This document shows positions 23,814 to 25,682 of a stretch of 25,682 nucleotides of DNA, piece by piece. The stretch spans positions 1-25,682 of the forward strand of contig NZ_JAHQUY010000047.1 in assembly GCF_019052365.1 (NCBI RefSeq), in the 5' to 3' direction. How positions within the stretch are numbered: the first letter of the stretch is position 1; each line of letters opens with the position of its first letter. The notes below the pieces were generated by a model. The model ran no database searches, had not been told where the DNA came from, and worked only from the letters and a program-made list of their open reading frames with translations. A program made the translations under genes and the position numbers. The stretch comes from Leyella stercorea (lineage in GTDB: Bacteria; Bacteroidota; Bacteroidia; Bacteroidales; Bacteroidaceae).

Positions 23814-23973
23814 CTGTAGTGATAAAAGTATCTTCGCAGCAGTTTTTTACAGCATTTTCATTAAGCCAAGATTACAGAGCAAAGCTCGCTTTTGCTATGT
23901 CATGGCGAGGAATGTCTTGAACTCAATATAAAGGCATTTGTAAAAGTGCCTACATAAAGGGCTATGCCCTAAA

Positions 23974-23996
23974 TTGAGTACTAACTTGAGTACTAA
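23974..23996 (+). repeat. Direct repeat before the ABC-3C gene
   Basis: TTGAGTACTAA occurs at 23974-23984 and 23986-23996 (period 12), each with the palindrome AGTACT. It lies about 20 bases before the ABC-3C large-component ATG, a good position for an operator. Confidence 0.6.
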
Positions 23997-24015
23997 TTAA
24001 ATATTGTTTTGTTTT

Positions 24016-25266
24016 ATGTCAAAGAACACTCATAATGCGATGCCATCACAAATTGGTACATTATACCAGTTTTATTATTTTATACAACAATGTCTTCGCT
24101 TGAGAAAAGGAGATGTTGTAGGATTTGAACGTTTGGACGACGTTGATTTAACAACTCCAGAAGAAAACGGATATTATCAGTTGAAACATACTACAAGAAA
24201 AGGAACTAATGGCTATAAAAATATGTCACCGAAAGACGCTGACTTTTGGAAGACAATACATGTGTGGATAGATTTGATAAACAATTCTGGGTCGAATATT
24301 AGCGAGTTTATCAATCATTGTCGTTTTATTCTTGTTACAAATAAGCGGTTGGATGACAATGGGTTAATTAATGATATAAAAGATTTACAAAACAGTAAGG
24401 TGACGATTTCTCAGATATTAGGAAAAATCAATAAAATGATAATTGAATCTGAGCAAAAATCGCAAGAAAAACAAGAAACATCTAAAGATGGTAAGCAACC
24501 GAAAGAAGTGGATTATGTGAAATGGATGCGTGAGGCAACGAATTTTGAACAACTAGGTATGTTGTTTGAAAATACTGTTTTTGAAGAAAGGTCTATTCAA
24601 GATATTCAGTCTGAAATATATGACATTCTCAAAAATGAAAAATTCGTTTGTGCATCAAATGTAGACAATTGTTTTTCTGAATTGTTGGGAGAAATGGTAA
24701 AAGAATGGGTGGTAAAAGGTTCTGCAGGAGGAAAATACTTATCATATACATCAGAGAGTTTCTGTCAGAGGTTTCACGCTATATTTGGAAAGTATCGTGT
24801 GGCAAAGTTAAATCTCATTAGGACTATTACAACATTTGATGCTAATCTGAAAGATAGCACGTTTATACATCAATTGTTGGATATTGATGATATACGTCCT
24901 GATGATAAGGAATTAATCGATGATTATATTTATAGAATGCTTGACTTCGAAAATTCTTTCAATACTTTTGATAGAAATCATGATATAACAGATGTTGATA
25001 AGGATAAATTTGATTACGATGTTATGTATCAATGGAGAGTTCGACATAAAAAAGGAAGACACAAATTGCCTAATGAAGATGATTTAGCTACTGCTCGTAG
25101 GGTACTTGATGACGTAAGAGAAGTCCGACTTAAATTAAGAAATGAAGAATTGGATGATTATTTTAGTAATGGATGTTTTTATTCTTATTCAAACATTCCT
25201 CTTATTGGTTGGCTTCAGAACTGGACTGAAAAATATTCAAAAGATGGACAGAGTATACAACAATGA
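24016..25266 (+). CDS. ABC-three-component (ABC-3C) system large component with nuclease-like N-terminus
   Basis: This 416-aa protein has an N-terminal restriction-endonuclease-like domain of the DUF4297/Cap4 kind: IGTLYQFYYFIQQCLRL, then VVGFERLDDVDL and YYQLKHT (E38, D41/D42, Q55-L-K57). The C-terminal part (about 270-416) has the typical ABC-3C C-terminal domain: YQWRVRHKKGRH, then ATARRVLDDVREVRLKLRNEELDDYFSNG with spaced residues and IPLIGWLQNWTEKY. ABC-3C systems are predicted conflict or defence systems where an ABC ATPase controls such an effector. I use the ATG at 24016 rather than a TTG 12 bases upstream. It overlaps the next gene by 23 bases. Confidence 0.8.
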   Translation: MSKNTHNAMPSQIGTLYQFYYFIQQCLRLRKGDVVGFERLDDVDLTTPEENGYYQLKHTTRKGTNGYKNMSPKDADFWKTIHVWIDLINNSGSNISEFINHCRFILVTNKRLDDNGLINDIKDLQNSKVTISQILGKINKMIIESEQKSQEKQETSKDGKQPKEVDYVKWMREATNFEQLGMLFENTVFEERSIQDIQSEIYDILKNEKFVCASNVDNCFSELLGEMVKEWVVKGSAGGKYLSYTSESFCQRFHAIFGKYRVAKLNLIRTITTFDANLKDSTFIHQLLDIDDIRPDDKELIDDYIYRMLDFENSFNTFDRNHDITDVDKDKFDYDVMYQWRVRHKKGRHKLPNEDDLATARRVLDDVREVRLKLRNEELDDYFSNGCFYSYSNIPLIGWLQNWTEKYSKDGQSIQQ

Positions 25267-25678
25267 AATTTTGGCAGCGTGCATTGTTATTGCCATTTTG
25301 AAAACAGGTATAACAGATATCACGTTGTTAACAGTTTGTCTGACTTTGGTAATGGATGACAAGTTACGTAACAAATATGTTGTAGGCGAGACTTTTCAAA
25401 GCTATGCAAAACGTATTGTAGCAAGTACAGATTCAAAGATCAACAATAAGTATAAGGATTACCTTATCTTATTTACCAATACTATAGTCATACTAAGCCA
25501 AAATAATGCAGTTGAGATAAATGGTAAAGACATTATTCTTACTGATATTGGTGGATCCATTTACTCACATAATATAATAGATATTCCATCAAATAGATTG
25601 AAGGATATATTGAAAGCTATACCGCATCTATGTAATAGTATAGCCAAGTGTGACATCAACCAAGTTTCCTATAAATAG
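25244..25678 (+). CDS. ABC-3C system middle component
   Basis: This 144-aa protein starts at the ATG at 25244 (MDRVYNNEILAACIVIAILK). A longer frame opens at 25142, but its first 34 residues lie inside the previous gene and are an out-of-frame hydrophobic run. The N-terminal YNN-E-LAA pattern, small size and position directly after the large component fit the middle component, an adaptor of unknown biochemical role. The small coiled-coil ABC ATPase (DUF3732 type) expected next should begin just beyond the right edge. The gene is AT-rich like its neighbours. Confidence 0.7.
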   Translation: MDRVYNNEILAACIVIAILKTGITDITLLTVCLTLVMDDKLRNKYVVGETFQSYAKRIVASTDSKINNKYKDYLILFTNTIVILSQNNAVEINGKDIILTDIGGSIYSHNIIDIPSNRLKDILKAIPHLCNSIAKCDINQVSYK

Positions 25679-25682
25679 AATA

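Larger units (their letters stand above)
23518..24015. other. AT-rich gap with gene remnants and hairpins
   Basis: No intact gene is visible between the nuclease-like gene and the ABC-3C gene. Besides the possible AbiH-like remnant there are small hairpins at 23932-23951 (AGGCATTT/AAAgTGCCT) and 23958-23970 (AGGGC TAT GCCCT), and an 11-bp direct repeat at 23974-23996 just before the ABC-3C gene. Confidence 0.6.

Noticed and set aside
25142..25243. Longer N-terminus for the ABC-3C middle component
   Set aside because: The 34 extra residues are out-of-frame translation of the end of the large-component gene; the ATG at 25244 gives the family-typical start.
1..25682. CRISPR array, tRNA, rRNA or insertion sequence
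   Set aside because: No regularly spaced repeats with unique spacers, no tRNA-like cloverleaf or rRNA stretch, and no transposase gene were recognised by eye. The tandem repeats here have no spacers.

Overview
The window looks like a chromosomal piece of a Bacteroidales bacterium, most likely Prevotella/Segatella or a close relative. The reasons are: several Bacteroidetes-type promoters (TTG or TTTG about 20 bases before TAnnTTTG); two secreted proteins with type IX secretion (T9SS)-like C-terminal sorting domains; Bacteroidetes-restricted families (DUF6048, DUF6452, DUF4199); a long PurF homologue placed before carAB; and a UpxY/NusG-like antiterminator. No rRNA, tRNA, insertion sequence or CRISPR array was seen.

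Left part (about 0.3-7.5 kb, all minus strand). A tightly packed operon is transcribed leftward from a promoter near 6.33 kb: T9SS-exported endonuclease I, DUF4199 membrane protein, family 2 glycosyltransferase, DUF6452 lipoprotein, DUF6048 protein, ApbE flavin transferase and a Crp/Fnr regulator. It ends at a strong inverted repeat at 171-209. A type I asparaginase gene lies upstream on the same strand.

Middle part (about 7.5-20 kb). A 22-bp GC-rich tandem repeat fills part of the divergent region between the asparaginase and an orphan Wza-like polysaccharide export lipoprotein. Then come a 625-aa PurF-family protein, carA and carB (nucleotide and arginine precursor synthesis), with long hairpins between the genes. 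A 62-bp duplicated hairpin repeat and a perfect bidirectional terminator separate carB from a convergent sugar O-acetyltransferase. Next is a rightward set: a secreted protein of unknown role, endonuclease III (nth), and a ComEC/Rec2-type channel protein that lacks the nuclease-like C-terminal domain.

Right part (about 20-25.7 kb). A UpxY-like antiterminator of 322 aa (usual length about 175) has a structured leader. It is not followed by capsule genes. Instead there is a clearly more AT-rich stretch that reads as a defence island: (a) an AAA/ABC-type ATPase overlapping by ATGA a 200-aa protein with a D-x14-E-L-K nuclease-like motif, which I cannot match to a named system; (b) a degraded stretch with a possible AbiH-like remnant; (c) the first two genes of an ABC-three-component (ABC-3C) system, a nuclease-like large component and the small middle component, with the expected ATPase beyond the right edge. 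Part of the antiterminator leader and its first codons is duplicated just before module (a), which suggests that the leader or regulatory region was copied or that a second antiterminator gene was lost there.

Most promising for novelty: the ATPase/nuclease pair at 21.6-23.5 kb, and its apparent placement under a UpxY-like antiterminator.
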